A DNA stretch of 64,000 nucleotides, taken from the NCBI RefSeq assembly GCF_022836845.1, contig NZ_JAJNNZ010000001.1:248001-312000 (forward strand), read 5' to 3'. The position numbers were made by a program, and so were the translations under genes. The stretch comes from Vibrio gelatinilyticus (GTDB lineage: Bacteria; Pseudomonadota; Gammaproteobacteria; Enterobacterales; Vibrionaceae). The notes beneath the pieces were generated by a model, which did no database searches, was not told where the DNA came from, and worked only from the letters and a program-made list of their open reading frames with translations. Of the stretch, positions 8,141-16,466 are shown piece by piece (position 1 is the stretch's first letter; every line of letters starts with the position of its first letter).

Positions 8141-9358
8141 TTAACCTTCGACTACTTTCATTAGCAGTAAACCATCAAAAAGAGCCTGTTTAACCAGTGC
8201 GGCACCTGGCATGGTTGCCTGCTTGTAAAAACGTGACTCTACCAACTCTAGATCTTGATGATACACTGGCAAACTTTGTTCATGGATGCATTTTTCGATT
8301 GCTGGATAAAGTATATCCTTTGCCTGATTAATCACGCCGCCGATGAGAACTTTTTCTGGATTGAAAAGGTTGATTACAATCGCGATAGCAGAGCCTAGGT
8401 ATTGAGCCAAATTTTGTATCACGTCAACTGCCAATGGATCGCCATTGACCGCTGCTTCACAAATACTTTCTACCGAGACTACTTCTTGCTCGCATAAGCT
8501 CGACTCCTCGCCAGCTTCAATACGTCTTTGCACTTCATCACGAATCGCCTGTGAACTTGCGACCGTCTCTAAACATCCAACATTGCCGCAATGACAAAGC
8601 TTACCGTTTGGATCAATTTGAATATGACCTAGTTCACCGATATTACCGTGTCGACCTTGCAGGACTCGGCCATCTAAGATGATGCCAGCGCCCAACCCAT
8701 GGTGAATAGATATAAGCACTGAATTGTCGTTATCTTGAGAGTGACCAAATAGCTTTTCGGCCAAAGCCCACGCTCGAGTGTCGTTGGCAACAAATACAGG
8801 TAAACCCGTCGCTTTGTAGATTTCGGGACCGATTGCCAAATTGTTGACGTTGTAATGCGGCATTTGTAACACAATGCCTTTTTCAGAATTCACCAGACCT
8901 GGTAGCGTTAAAGCAATACTAGTCACACGGTCCAGTTGCTCTGAGTAAGTTTGGAAGAACTCTTCCACTTCAAAAAGCAATCGAGCGAGAACGTCGTCTT
9001 GATCGCGCTCATGAATATCGATTTTGGTGTCAATGAGCACATCGCCGCCAAGTTCATGCAATGCAATCGTCAGATACCCTCGACCGAGCCTCATTGATAA
9101 AAATTGCCAACCCTGATTATTGGTTTGTAATCCAACAGCCGGACGGCCACGAGACGTGGCTTCTTGAACGGTTGTTTCATGAATGAGATGCGCGGCGATC
9201 AACTCACGAGTGATCTTAGTAATACTTGCTGGCGCAAGTTCACTCTGCTTCGAAAGATCAATACGTGAGATAGGTCCATGTTGGTCTATCAGTTTATACA
9301 CTCGACCAGCATTGACCTGCTTAATGTGATCAATGTGACCGGGTTGAGCCATGTACAT
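8141..9358 (-). CDS. mlc: Mlc-type ROK family transcriptional regulator
   Basis: A 405-residue ROK repressor. The N-terminal winged helix-turn-helix spans roughly residues 15-70 (GPISRIDLSKQSELAPASITK), then the ROK domain carries the zinc site CHCGNVGCLE. The start MYMAQPGHIDHIKQVNAGRVYKL aligns with E. coli Mlc, so the ATG at 9358 is chosen over an upstream ATG at 9448; GGAG lies at a proper distance before it. In E. coli Mlc represses ptsG and other PTS genes and is titrated to the membrane by dephosphorylated PtsG. A ptsG gene lies about 5 kb away in this window, which fits the same regulatory pair. NagC is the main alternative in this family, but the N-terminus favours Mlc. Confidence 0.93.
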   Translation of the reverse strand: MYMAQPGHIDHIKQVNAGRVYKLIDQHGPISRIDLSKQSELAPASITKITRELIAAHLIHETTVQEATSRGRPAVGLQTNNQGWQFLSMRLGRGYLTIALHELGGDVLIDTKIDIHERDQDDVLARLLFEVEEFFQTYSEQLDRVTSIALTLPGLVNSEKGIVLQMPHYNVNNLAIGPEIYKATGLPVFVANDTRAWALAEKLFGHSQDNDNSVLISIHHGLGAGIILDGRVLQGRHGNIGELGHIQIDPNGKLCHCGNVGCLETVASSQAIRDEVQRRIEAGEESSLCEQEVVSVESICEAAVNGDPLAVDVIQNLAQYLGSAIAIVINLFNPEKVLIGGVINQAKDILYPAIEKCIHEQSLPVYHQDLELVESRFYKQATMPGAALVKQALFDGLLLMKVVEG

Positions 9359-9640
9359 CTTGTACTCCAAAAAACAACGACCTAGTAATTTTTTTACTTT
9401 GCGAAGTAATTGTGAAGCAGTTTGATATATCGCCGTGACAAACATCACGCATCAACTCAAATCTTTGCGCGGCCAGTCAAATTTAATGACAAAAATTAAC
9501 GATTTTTTTGAGTATTCGTAAAGGGGGATTAGGCTGGACGAAAACAGCATCTTATATTGTCGGGGTTGAAAGTGCGTATGACATGAAATACAGCACTCTT
9601 TTATTACTTATTTTGCTCTAACAATAAATGAGCATCATTG

Positions 9641-10798
9641 TTAGCGAGAAATCCGGTGGTAATTTGCAAAAACTTGCCCGTAAGCTTCAATGAAGCGAAA
9701 ACCGGCATCCAACCCTAATTCGTAGTCGTGAAGAATGTCTTCTTTCTTGCTCAGCAATGACGACGTTCGCAAAGGTTGATCTGGTCGAATCTGAAGAATG
9801 TAACAATCATCAGGGGGCAGATTCAAAAAGTCTTGTGTCAGTGCATAAGTCTGGTAGTGAACCATCAGCATGTCGGCAAAACCAGAATCAAACTTTTCGC
9901 CCATTAAATGGCTTAAGCGATATATATCGCCACTACCAAACAACCAGCGACCTCCGTTCAATGCACTCAAATGAGAATGCTCATGCTTTTGTAGCTTTGC
10001 TTTCTCGACCTGAACGTCAAAAAAGGAGTTCCAATCGCTAGTCCATTGAGATACCTTTTCTTGCCATTGGATTTGCAGTTGATTTAAAGACTCACGAAAC
10101 CAAGTAACATTGTTATTTACTTTTGGTGCATCGGCGATCGGTTCGTCGATATCTGAAGAAAGTCCCTCGGTGCGGATAACAATTATGGTTCGATTCTCCT
10201 TTCGCCAGGCTTCTTGCACTGGAATCGACGCCGACACTCCACCGTCGACATACTCCTGCCCATCTAAAGGAATAACGCCATTATACAAATTAGGGATCGC
10301 ACTGGTTGCCATCAATACATCGAACCAATTGTCTTTTAGCATTTCGAAATACGCGTCCTTAAAGGAAAGGTTGTGCGTAACGGCAGCATAAGCCTTTCGC
10401 TCACCAAGGACCTGCCGCCCCATATCGATATCCAGTTTGTAAGGGTAGTCCTTGAGCTTACCGAAAGCCCAATCGAGACCTAACGCTTGTTTTCGCCTCA
10501 TAAAGCCAAAGAGACTAAAGAAACGTGAATCTGTTGTTAGCTCCGTCAGAAAAGACTTTCCTAACCCAGGTTGTTGGCAAAGATAGGCACAAAGATTAAG
10601 AGCACCAGCAGAAGTGCCGTAAAACTCATCGAAAGGATCAAAATTAGAAAGGAGAAATGCGTCTAATACGCCAGCGGTAAAGATACCACGCTGGCCTCCG
10701 CCTTGAGCAACTAAGGCTGTTTTCCCAGTGACGTACTTAGTTAAGATATCAAAGTCAACAACGGTATTAGAATTGGTGACAGATCCTGAATTCACCAT
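9641..10798 (-). CDS. Patatin-like phospholipase family protein (copy 2)
   Basis: A 385-residue patatin-family lipid hydrolase, paralogous to the gene at 495-1616. It has GGGQRG at residues 33-38, the nucleophile elbow GTSAG with Ser63, and the DGG motif with Asp185, so the catalytic dyad is intact. Shared stretches with copy 1 include AGVLDxF, xNWFDVL and YVDGGVSAxIPV, and a C-terminal DYELGLDAGFRFIEAY helix. It has about 18 extra N-terminal residues relative to copy 1 and no signal peptide. A small membrane protein gene (ynhF-like) ends 9 bp upstream on the same strand, so the two are probably co-transcribed. Its substrate is unknown; membrane phospholipid is a guess from the family. Confidence 0.9.
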   Translation of the reverse strand: MVNSGSVTNSNTVVDFDILTKYVTGKTALVAQGGGQRGIFTAGVLDAFLLSNFDPFDEFYGTSAGALNLCAYLCQQPGLGKSFLTELTTDSRFFSLFGFMRRKQALGLDWAFGKLKDYPYKLDIDMGRQVLGERKAYAAVTHNLSFKDAYFEMLKDNWFDVLMATSAIPNLYNGVIPLDGQEYVDGGVSASIPVQEAWRKENRTIIVIRTEGLSSDIDEPIADAPKVNNNVTWFRESLNQLQIQWQEKVSQWTSDWNSFFDVQVEKAKLQKHEHSHLSALNGGRWLFGSGDIYRLSHLMGEKFDSGFADMLMVHYQTYALTQDFLNLPPDDCYILQIRPDQPLRTSSLLSKKEDILHDYELGLDAGFRFIEAYGQVFANYHRISR

Positions 10799-10807
10799 CG
10801 TTCTTAC

Positions 10808-10900
10808 CTACTGTGCCGTAATTGCAATAACGCCGAAACCAATAAGAGTTGCCAGAATCACAAACGTAATAATTAGCGCGAACTTTAGATCTTGTTGCAT
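10808..10900 (-). CDS. ynhF: YnhF-family small membrane protein
   Basis: A 30-residue reading frame starting MQQDLKFALIITFVILATL and ending with a glycine-rich hydrophobic stretch and ITAQ. It has the YnhF pattern: a short polar start, a DLKF motif, then one membrane-spanning helix. E. coli YnhF is a 29-residue inner-membrane protein of unknown function. AGGAG is spaced 5 nt before the ATG, which supports real translation. It ends 9 bp before the second patatin gene, suggesting a shared transcript. The family call is from recognition of the short pattern and the clear ribosome site. Confidence 0.82.
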   Translation of the reverse strand: MQQDLKFALIITFVILATLIGFGVIAITAQ

Positions 10901-11029
10901 ATGAACTCCTTATGTGCCTTACTTTACTATTGTGACACATATTCCTAATATTTCTAAAGTTATCTCGATATTGTGGCAATAAAGTCACAGTCAACTTTGC
11001 CGTTCACCATGACTATAAAAGGCTTATCA

Positions 11030-11635
11030 ATGATGAGATTTTTCCCAGGAGCAACACCAGTTTTATTGGTAATAGCGTTAATGGCTTGCAATACAGAACA
11101 CGCACAAGCCGACCTTATAATCACACCGTTCGTCGGTTATACCATGGGAGGAGAAGCAAAGACTGGTGATGATAAATCCTATGACATTTCGCCTTCTGCA
11201 AATGCCGCTATTGCCATTGAGCTGCCCTTTCAAAATGGAAGAATGGGCGTCTTTTATGCCCAGCAAGATTCATCTCTTGAGCAGCTCAACCTCAACTCAT
11301 CGATAAGTTACCTTCATTTTCAAAGCAGCGTCGTATATCCCATCACAGAGAATACTTCGTCTTATCTTGGAATAGGCATTGGCGCTTCTCACGTTTCTGC
11401 CGACTGGACAAAAAACCATACTGGTTTCTCGACCTCTCTTTTTGGAGGGCTAGAATATAAAATCACGAAACAGCTTTCTTTGACAGGACAGATCCGTTGG
11501 CTGGGCACTGTTGTGGATAGCGAGTCGGTATCAATTTGTACCCTACCCACAACGGAGCAAAGTTGTCTAATTGGTTTTCAAACTCAATGGATGAACCAGT
11601 TTCAGTCGAATGTAGGCATCTCGATCGCTTTCTGA
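11030..11635 (+). CDS. Putative outer-membrane beta-barrel protein
   Basis: About 201 residues with an N-terminal secretion signal (MMRFFPGATPVLLVIALMAC) followed by alternating hydrophobic and polar strands typical of a small eight-strand barrel: ITPFVGYTMGG, NAAIAIELPF, GRMGVFYAQQ, LGIGIGASHVSA, SLFGGLEYKI, and a terminal aromatic residue in GISIAF. Two readings of the signal are possible: signal peptidase I cleavage after AQA, or a lipobox LMAC giving a lipoprotein. The ATG at 11030 is preferred over a GTG at 10973 or ATG at 11009 because it gives a normal signal length and has AAGG upstream. It is divergent from ynhF. Function is not recognised. Confidence 0.65.
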   Translation: MMRFFPGATPVLLVIALMACNTEHAQADLIITPFVGYTMGGEAKTGDDKSYDISPSANAAIAIELPFQNGRMGVFYAQQDSSLEQLNLNSSISYLHFQSSVVYPITENTSSYLGIGIGASHVSADWTKNHTGFSTSLFGGLEYKITKQLSLTGQIRWLGTVVDSESVSICTLPTTEQSCLIGFQTQWMNQFQSNVGISIAF

Positions 11636-12118
11636 CAAATGAATCGTTAAATTATGGTAAAAATAGTAATTGATATGTTCTACTTTCTTTAATGATTATA
11701 GTCAGTTACACCAAAAAGAAAATAAGCATTATTGACCACCATCTTGGGTACAAACCTCCCTTCAAGATCACCACGCCAACAAGAAATTAGAATTTAACAT
11801 TGACCAGGGTTAGTTTTGACATCAATCACACTATTTGCGAACGTTCCTCTACGTATTCTAATCCATTGCTAAATGATAACTAAGTAGGTAATCTTGCCTG
11901 CATGCACAGCTGAATATTTCAGTTTACGCACTAGAACGACAATATCAAAAGAACAATCAACTACCTAACCATGCTAATTACGGGTTATTTTGCTACTGTT
12001 AGCATTCTTACAACTATAACCACCCAATGTTTCGTTAAATTTTCGAGAAATAGCCCGATAGTCATAAATCTGGTTAAGGTAGCTTTAGTCACAGAATGAA
12101 GTTAAACAGGAGTTAACT
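11636..12118. other. 483-bp intergenic region before the NSS transporter
   Basis: No reading frame with a convincing start and ribosome site and no recognisable riboswitch or tRNA. It is AT-rich and should contain the promoter of the transporter gene at 12119. A TTGACA at 11816 is a possible -35 hexamer but no good -10 lies at the right distance. The immediate upstream AGGAG serves the transporter start. Confidence 0.5.
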
Positions 12119-13588
12119 ATGAAACGAGAACAATGGGGATCCCGTGTAGGGTTTATCCTTGCGGCAGTGGGATCTGCAATTGGACTTGGCAACATCTGGC
12201 GTTTCCCGTATATGGCGTACGAAAATGGTGGCGGCGCATTCTTTATCCCTTACCTTTTTGCGATGCTGACAGCCGGTATACCATTTATGATCCTTGAGTT
12301 CAGCATGGGGCAGAAATACCGCGGCTCGGCTCCACGAACACTGGCAAAAATCAATTCAAAATTTGAATGGCTTGGTTGGTTTCAAGTCGGGGTTGCTGCA
12401 ACTATCGCGGTCTACTATGTGGCGGTAATCGGTTGGGCTATTTCTTACTTCGGCATGTCATTTACTCAAAGCTGGGGAACGGATACCAATGCTTTCTTCT
12501 TTGGTGAGTATTTGCAGCTGGGTGATAACTCCCCAACTAGCCTAGGCTCTATCCAATGGAAAATTGCCGGCGCAATGCTCATTGCGTGGGGGATCACCTA
12601 TACAGCCGTCGCTAGAGGCGTTAAAGCAGGTATTGAACGCGCAGCTAAGATTATGATGCCTGTACTCTTTATTATGGTATTGCTATTGATTGCTCGCATG
12701 GCATTTTTGCCTGGTGCGCTCAATGGCGTAAACTATTTATTCGAACCGGACTTTAGTAAAATCTGGGATGTCAAAGTCTGGGCGGCAGCTTATGGGCAAA
12801 TCTTCTTTACCCTGAGTATTGGCTTTGCCATTATGCTCGCCTACTCAAGTTACTTACCTGAAAAGTCTGACATCACTAACAATGCGTTTATGACGGTGTT
12901 GATCAATTGCGGCTTCTCAATCCTAGCTGGTATCATGATCTTCTCGGTTCTTGGCTATATGGCTGAAGAACAGGGCAAACCATTAACTGAAGTGGTTTCA
13001 GCAGGCGTAGGATTAGCGTTCGTTACCCTGCCTGCAGCTATCAACTTATTACCGGCACCGTACATCCTAGGACCACTATTCTTCTTCGCTCTTGTTATTG
13101 CAGGTCTAAGCTCTCACATCTCTATTATGGAAGCTGTTACCTCTGCCATTATTGACAAGCTAAAGTGGACACGTAAAAAAGCGGCTAACGTCATTTGCGG
13201 CGCTGGACTTATCATTTCGATGGCATTTGCTACTAATGGCGGCCTGCTGCTACTCGACCTAGTGGATCACTTTGCCAATAATATCGGCATCGTCACCGGC
13301 TGTCTGATCGAAATTCTATTGATGACGTGGTTACTGAAAATCGCCGATGTGCGCGAATACGTTAACAAAATCTCTGACTTCAATATCGGGATCTGGTTCG
13401 ATGTGTGCCTACGCTTTATTACACCCGTTATCTTGGCAATTATTGTTGCGACTAAGTTCCAAACTCTACTGTCAGATGGTTATGGTGGGTATGCACAGTT
13501 TGATCTTATGCTACTTGGCTGGGGATTAATGGCACTATTGGTAACAGTTGGCGTAGTCGTGAATATCACAAGTAAGAAGGAAGCTTAA
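12119..13588 (+). CDS. Sodium-dependent NSS family amino acid transporter
   Basis: A 489-residue inner-membrane transporter of the neurotransmitter:sodium symporter family. The N-terminal GSRVGFILAAVGSAIGLGNI is the first helix that forms the sodium and substrate sites in LeuT, followed by WRFPYMAYENGGGAF. About twelve membrane segments can be traced. The start at 12119 follows AGGAG by 6 nt. A 30-residue small-subunit gene begins 1 bp after its stop, as in the MetP/MetS two-component transporters. Substrate cannot be fixed from sequence; an amino acid is expected. A bidirectional terminator follows the small gene. Confidence 0.94.
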   Translation: MKREQWGSRVGFILAAVGSAIGLGNIWRFPYMAYENGGGAFFIPYLFAMLTAGIPFMILEFSMGQKYRGSAPRTLAKINSKFEWLGWFQVGVAATIAVYYVAVIGWAISYFGMSFTQSWGTDTNAFFFGEYLQLGDNSPTSLGSIQWKIAGAMLIAWGITYTAVARGVKAGIERAAKIMMPVLFIMVLLLIARMAFLPGALNGVNYLFEPDFSKIWDVKVWAAAYGQIFFTLSIGFAIMLAYSSYLPEKSDITNNAFMTVLINCGFSILAGIMIFSVLGYMAEEQGKPLTEVVSAGVGLAFVTLPAAINLLPAPYILGPLFFFALVIAGLSSHISIMEAVTSAIIDKLKWTRKKAANVICGAGLIISMAFATNGGLLLLDLVDHFANNIGIVTGCLIEILLMTWLLKIADVREYVNKISDFNIGIWFDVCLRFITPVILAIIVATKFQTLLSDGYGGYAQFDLMLLGWGLMALLVTVGVVVNITSKKEA

Positions 13589-13589
13589 C

Positions 13590-13682
13590 ATGACAACAAG
13601 TGCAATCATCATGATGGTTTTAGGTCTTGGCATAACATGGGGTGGCGCTTGCTACTGCATCAAAAAAGCCATGAGCAAATAG
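13590..13682 (+). CDS. metS: MetS-family small subunit of the NSS transporter
   Basis: A 30-residue reading frame with one membrane helix (IIMMVLGLGITWGGACY) and a basic tail (CIKKAMSK). It starts 1 bp after the transporter stop, so translation is likely coupled. Small single-helix partners of this shape (MetS) are required by some bacterial NSS transporters, such as the methionine transporter MetPS of Corynebacterium. The WGG segment after the helix is typical of the family. The symbol is by family resemblance; methionine as substrate is not shown here. Confidence 0.82.
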   Translation: MTTSAIIMMVLGLGITWGGACYCIKKAMSK

Positions 13683-13690
13683 CCAAAATA

Positions 13691-13719
13691 AAAAGACCCC
13701 CAACGATTGGGGGTCTTTT
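13691..13719. terminator. Bidirectional intrinsic terminator
   Basis: Perfect 11-bp arms AAAAGACCCCC and GGGGGTCTTTT surround a 7-nt loop. It lies between the NSS/MetS operon and the convergent barrel gene and can serve both strands. Confidence 0.92.
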
Positions 13720-13737
13720 AGATCACTGGCTTTTTAA

Positions 13738-14337
13738 TTAGAACTGATAACGTATGCCAATCCCGGCACCCATCCCAAACTTCAAGTCACTTTCATGGAA
13801 CATTACATTGGGTGTGAGTTGCGCATAGGCATCCCAGTTTCTAGAAATATCAAGCTCAACACCTAACGCAATTCTTGGTCCAAATTTGTCGTGTTTTTTG
13901 ATTTGACCACCTACACCCGCAAACCACGTAAACGGAACATCAGAGCCGAAACTGCCTTTATTAAAGATGTAATCGGCAGCAATGCCATCGTTACCTATCG
14001 CAAAGTTCACCTTATTATGTATCTGGCCAACAACGCCAAAGCCCTGATCTAGACCCATACCCAGCTTAAAAGAGCCAGAAGATGACTGACTAGAGCGAGC
14101 GTTAGATCGACTCTTTGATTGTCCTTGAGACGAGCTAGAGTTCGATGTTGAAGCAACTTTATGATTCTTAGCCGGTGCTGGTTTTGCCTGTGTTTTAGGT
14201 TTAGCGGCAGGGCTGCCCTCTTCAACGATCTGCCACTGCTCTTCCCCACCGGCTGTAGTGCTTGCTGCAAAAGCGCCCATTGAAACCAATGAGAAAGTCG
14301 CTAATAGCACAGTAGGGAGTAGAATTTTGCTTTTCAT
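13738..14337 (-). CDS. Putative outer-membrane barrel protein with low-complexity linker
   Basis: A 199-residue exported protein. Residues 1-24 are a signal peptide cut after GAFA. Residues 25-45 hold a short WQIVEEGSP segment, and about 45-90 are a Lys/Pro/Ala then Ser/Arg/Gln-rich disordered linker. From about residue 90 to the end, alternating strands (FKLGMGLDQGFGVVGQI, FAIGNDGIAADYIF, WFAGVGGQI, MGAGIGIRYQF) end in phenylalanine, typical of outer-membrane barrels recognised by the BAM complex. Such a small barrel would have about eight strands or be incomplete. No known function is recognised. It is monocistronic and convergent to the NSS operon. Confidence 0.65.
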   Translation of the reverse strand: MKSKILLPTVLLATFSLVSMGAFAASTTAGGEEQWQIVEEGSPAAKPKTQAKPAPAKNHKVASTSNSSSSQGQSKSRSNARSSQSSSGSFKLGMGLDQGFGVVGQIHNKVNFAIGNDGIAADYIFNKGSFGSDVPFTWFAGVGGQIKKHDKFGPRIALGVELDISRNWDAYAQLTPNVMFHESDLKFGMGAGIGIRYQF

Positions 14338-14523
14338 GGATAACTCTCAATTGACTAAATTTGTTGCTCACACCGCACAATTAATGTCGGACGTTTAAGT
14401 GCGGTCATTCTAGCCACTTGAATCAGAAAATTGTCATCTGTAAGCAAGCTAACCGCAAATATATGGGGAAAGCATAGTCTCTATCGAATAAAAGTGGGAT
14501 CTATGAGAGGAAATGATCAGAAC

Positions 14524-14554
14524 AAAAAAAGGGAAGAGCATAAGCTCTTCCCTT
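14524..14554 (-). terminator. Intrinsic terminator of ptsG
   Basis: AAGGGAAGAGC and GCTCTTCCCTT form an 11-bp stem with an ATAA loop, 25 bp past the ptsG stop. On the minus strand it is followed by a run of seven T. Confidence 0.93.
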
Positions 14555-14578
14555 CTCAATCTAAACTGTATGCGCGAA

Positions 14579-16012
14579 TTAACCGTTGTTACGGATCCAC
14601 TCGTCCATATCAGTTTTAAGGTTGTCAGACTTAGTACCGAAGATAGCTTGAACACCACCTGCAACAACAACAACACCTGCAGCACCTAGTGCTTTTAGAC
14701 GGTCTTGGTCAACAACTTCTGTATCTGCTACAGAAACACGTAGACGTGTGATACATGCGTCTAGAGCCGTAATGTTAGCTTTACCACCGAATGCGGCAAC
14801 TAGTTCGCCTGCCATTTCAGAGCCAGAAGCCACTGAAGCTTGGTCTTCTGTTTCGTCTTCACGACCAGGAGTCTTAAGATCAAGAGCTTTGATGACTGTA
14901 CGGAACACTACGTAGTAGATGGCTGCGTATGCGATACCACAAGCAAACATCAATACCATTTTCTGAGCGTTACCAGATAGAACAACGAAATCGATCAAAC
15001 CGTGTGAGAATGACGTACCGTGTACAAAACCTAGTGTGTTAGCAACTACGTATGCAGAACCTGCTAGTAGAGCGTGAATTCCGTAAAGTAATGGAGCAAC
15101 GAATAGGAAAGAAAATTCGATTGGCTCAGTAATACCTGTAAGGAAAGATGTAAGAGCAGCAGATGCCATGATACCCATTACTTTCGCGCGGTTTTCTGGC
15201 TTAGCAGAATGTGCAATCGCGATAGCAGCAGCAGGTAGACCAAACATCTTGAACATGTAACCGCCCGCCAGTTGACCAAAGCCATTACCAGCAGCACGAG
15301 ATGCTTCATCAGCAACTAGGTAACAAGTAAGTACACCGTTTTGAGTTTCGCCAGCAGCGTTCACACAAGTACCCGCTTCGAAGAAGAATGGTACGTTCCA
15401 AACGTGGTGAAGACCAAATGGAATCAGAGAACGCTCAACGATACCGTAGATACCGAACGCCAATGTTGGGTTTTGCTCTGCAGCCCAGTGAGAGAAAGAT
15501 CCAATGCCTGCGCCGATTGGTGGCCATACGACAGAAAGTAGGATACCAAGGCCGATAGCAGCGAAACCAGTGATGATTGGCACAGCACGCTTACCAGCGA
15601 AGAAGCCAAGATACTCTGGAAGTTGGATCTTGAAGAAGCGGTTAAATGCCCAAGCAGACACACCACCAACAAGGATACCACCTAGTACACCAGTATCGAT
15701 TTTCTCTACGCCCATGATACCAGCCATTACGCCAAGCGTTGCTGTCATGATGCCGTAGCCAACGATTGCAGCTAGACCTGCAACACCGTCATTGTTAGTA
15801 AAGCCAAGTGCAACACCTACAGCGAAGAGAAGTGCCATTTGACCGAAGACTGAACCACCGGCTTGTTCCATCAAGTTAGAAACAACATCTGGAATGAAGC
15901 CAAGGTCGGCAGCACCAACCCCTAATAGAATACCTGCAACCGGAAGTACTGATACTGGTAGCATCAGAGACTTACCGACTTTTTGCAGGTTAGCAAAAAG
16001 GTTCTTAAACAT
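14579..16012 (-). CDS. ptsG: PtsG, glucose-specific PTS EIIBC component
   Basis: A 477-residue inner-membrane sugar permease with domain order IIC-IIB. The IIC part (about residues 1-390) carries multiple membrane helices and the [21 protein letters not shown] signature. The C-terminal IIB domain has the phosphorylated cysteine Cys420 in [10 protein letters not shown], matching Cys421 of E. coli PtsG. It takes phosphate from EIIA-Glc and phosphorylates glucose during uptake. No IIA domain is fused. AGGAG lies 6 nt before the ATG. Its 5' region is long and AT-rich and holds a palindrome that could be an Mlc-type operator; mlc lies about 5 kb away. A strong terminator follows. Specificity for glucose over N-acetylglucosamine is supported by overall similarity to PtsG. 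Confidence 0.93.
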   Translation of the reverse strand: MFKNLFANLQKVGKSLMLPVSVLPVAGILLGVGAADLGFIPDVVSNLMEQAGGSVFGQMALLFAVGVALGFTNNDGVAGLAAIVGYGIMTATLGVMAGIMGVEKIDTGVLGGILVGGVSAWAFNRFFKIQLPEYLGFFAGKRAVPIITGFAAIGLGILLSVVWPPIGAGIGSFSHWAAEQNPTLAFGIYGIVERSLIPFGLHHVWNVPFFFEAGTCVNAAGETQNGVLTCYLVADEASRAAGNGFGQLAGGYMFKMFGLPAAAIAIAHSAKPENRAKVMGIMASAALTSFLTGITEPIEFSFLFVAPLLYGIHALLAGSAYVVANTLGFVHGTSFSHGLIDFVVLSGNAQKMVLMFACGIAYAAIYYVVFRTVIKALDLKTPGREDETEDQASVASGSEMAGELVAAFGGKANITALDACITRLRVSVADTEVVDQDRLKALGAAGVVVVAGGVQAIFGTKSDNLKTDMDEWIRNNG

Positions 16013-16412
16013 GTTTATGCTCCTGATAAAGTTATTAGAATTCTGGGCTCTAACGGCACACCCCCGTAGCCTTAAATGTTAGCACCCATTGAAAATGTAA
16101 CCACGATTTGAATTATATTTTCTGCCTCTAAATATATCTTGCTCTGACTATAGGTTTCTACTCACTGACGGAATTTAGTTTCAAAACACAAAGTAGATCA
16201 CAGTGCGAAAAGTACCTTGTAACGCATTACACCTAGCGTATGACATTGATTATTATGTGTTTTATTAATTAATTGATTAATTTTGACTAGTAAATAAAAT
16301 AGTATGATATGTTATTTTTCGTAACATAATTACACTTTTGCTTTTCGGGCTAATTTAACTTCAACATTTTCGGTTAACATCAAATTTTTTCCACATTTAA
16401 TGTTCTACGCAT
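16013..16412. other. AT-rich upstream region of ptsG
   Basis: This gene-free stretch, part of the 454 bp between ptsG and tatD, should hold the ptsG promoter, since a terminator closes tatD at 16413-16440. It is unusually AT-rich from about 16256 to 16400. It contains a perfect 7-bp-arm inverted repeat at 16308-16328 and a single CRP-like half site (ATCACA at 16197). No small reading frame convinced me. Confidence 0.55.
16308..16328. promoter_or_regulatory. Candidate operator upstream of ptsG (possibly Mlc/NagC type)
   Basis: TATGTTA and TAACATA form perfect arms around a 7-nt centre. Mlc and NagC operators in enterobacteria are AT-rich palindromes of similar size with TTATT/AATAA arms, and this site reads TTATTTTTCG on one side. 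It lies about 296 bp upstream of the ptsG ATG, farther than usual for a repressor site, so the promoter position matters. The assignment is an inference. Confidence 0.35.
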
Positions 16413-16440
16413 AAAAAAAGGCACTATCAGTACCTTTTTT
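16413..16440 (-). terminator. Intrinsic terminator of the tatD operon
   Basis: AAAAAAGG and CCTTTTTT with an inner AC/GT pair form the stem; on the minus strand it is followed by a T run. It lies 27 bp past the tatD stop. Confidence 0.8.
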
Positions 16441-16466
16441 AGTCAAAAATGAACAAAGTTTACTTT

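Noticed and set aside
9618..9644. Inverted repeat CTAACAAT/ATTGTTAG at the end of the second patatin gene
   Set aside because: No T run follows on the minus strand, so it does not look like an intrinsic terminator.
10767..10994. 75-residue minus-strand frame overlapping ynhF
   Set aside because: It is out of frame with the small ynhF gene, which has a clear ribosome site and family pattern.
16185..16203. CRP-like site before ptsG
   Set aside because: Only one half (TGTGA) fits; the other half departs from the consensus.
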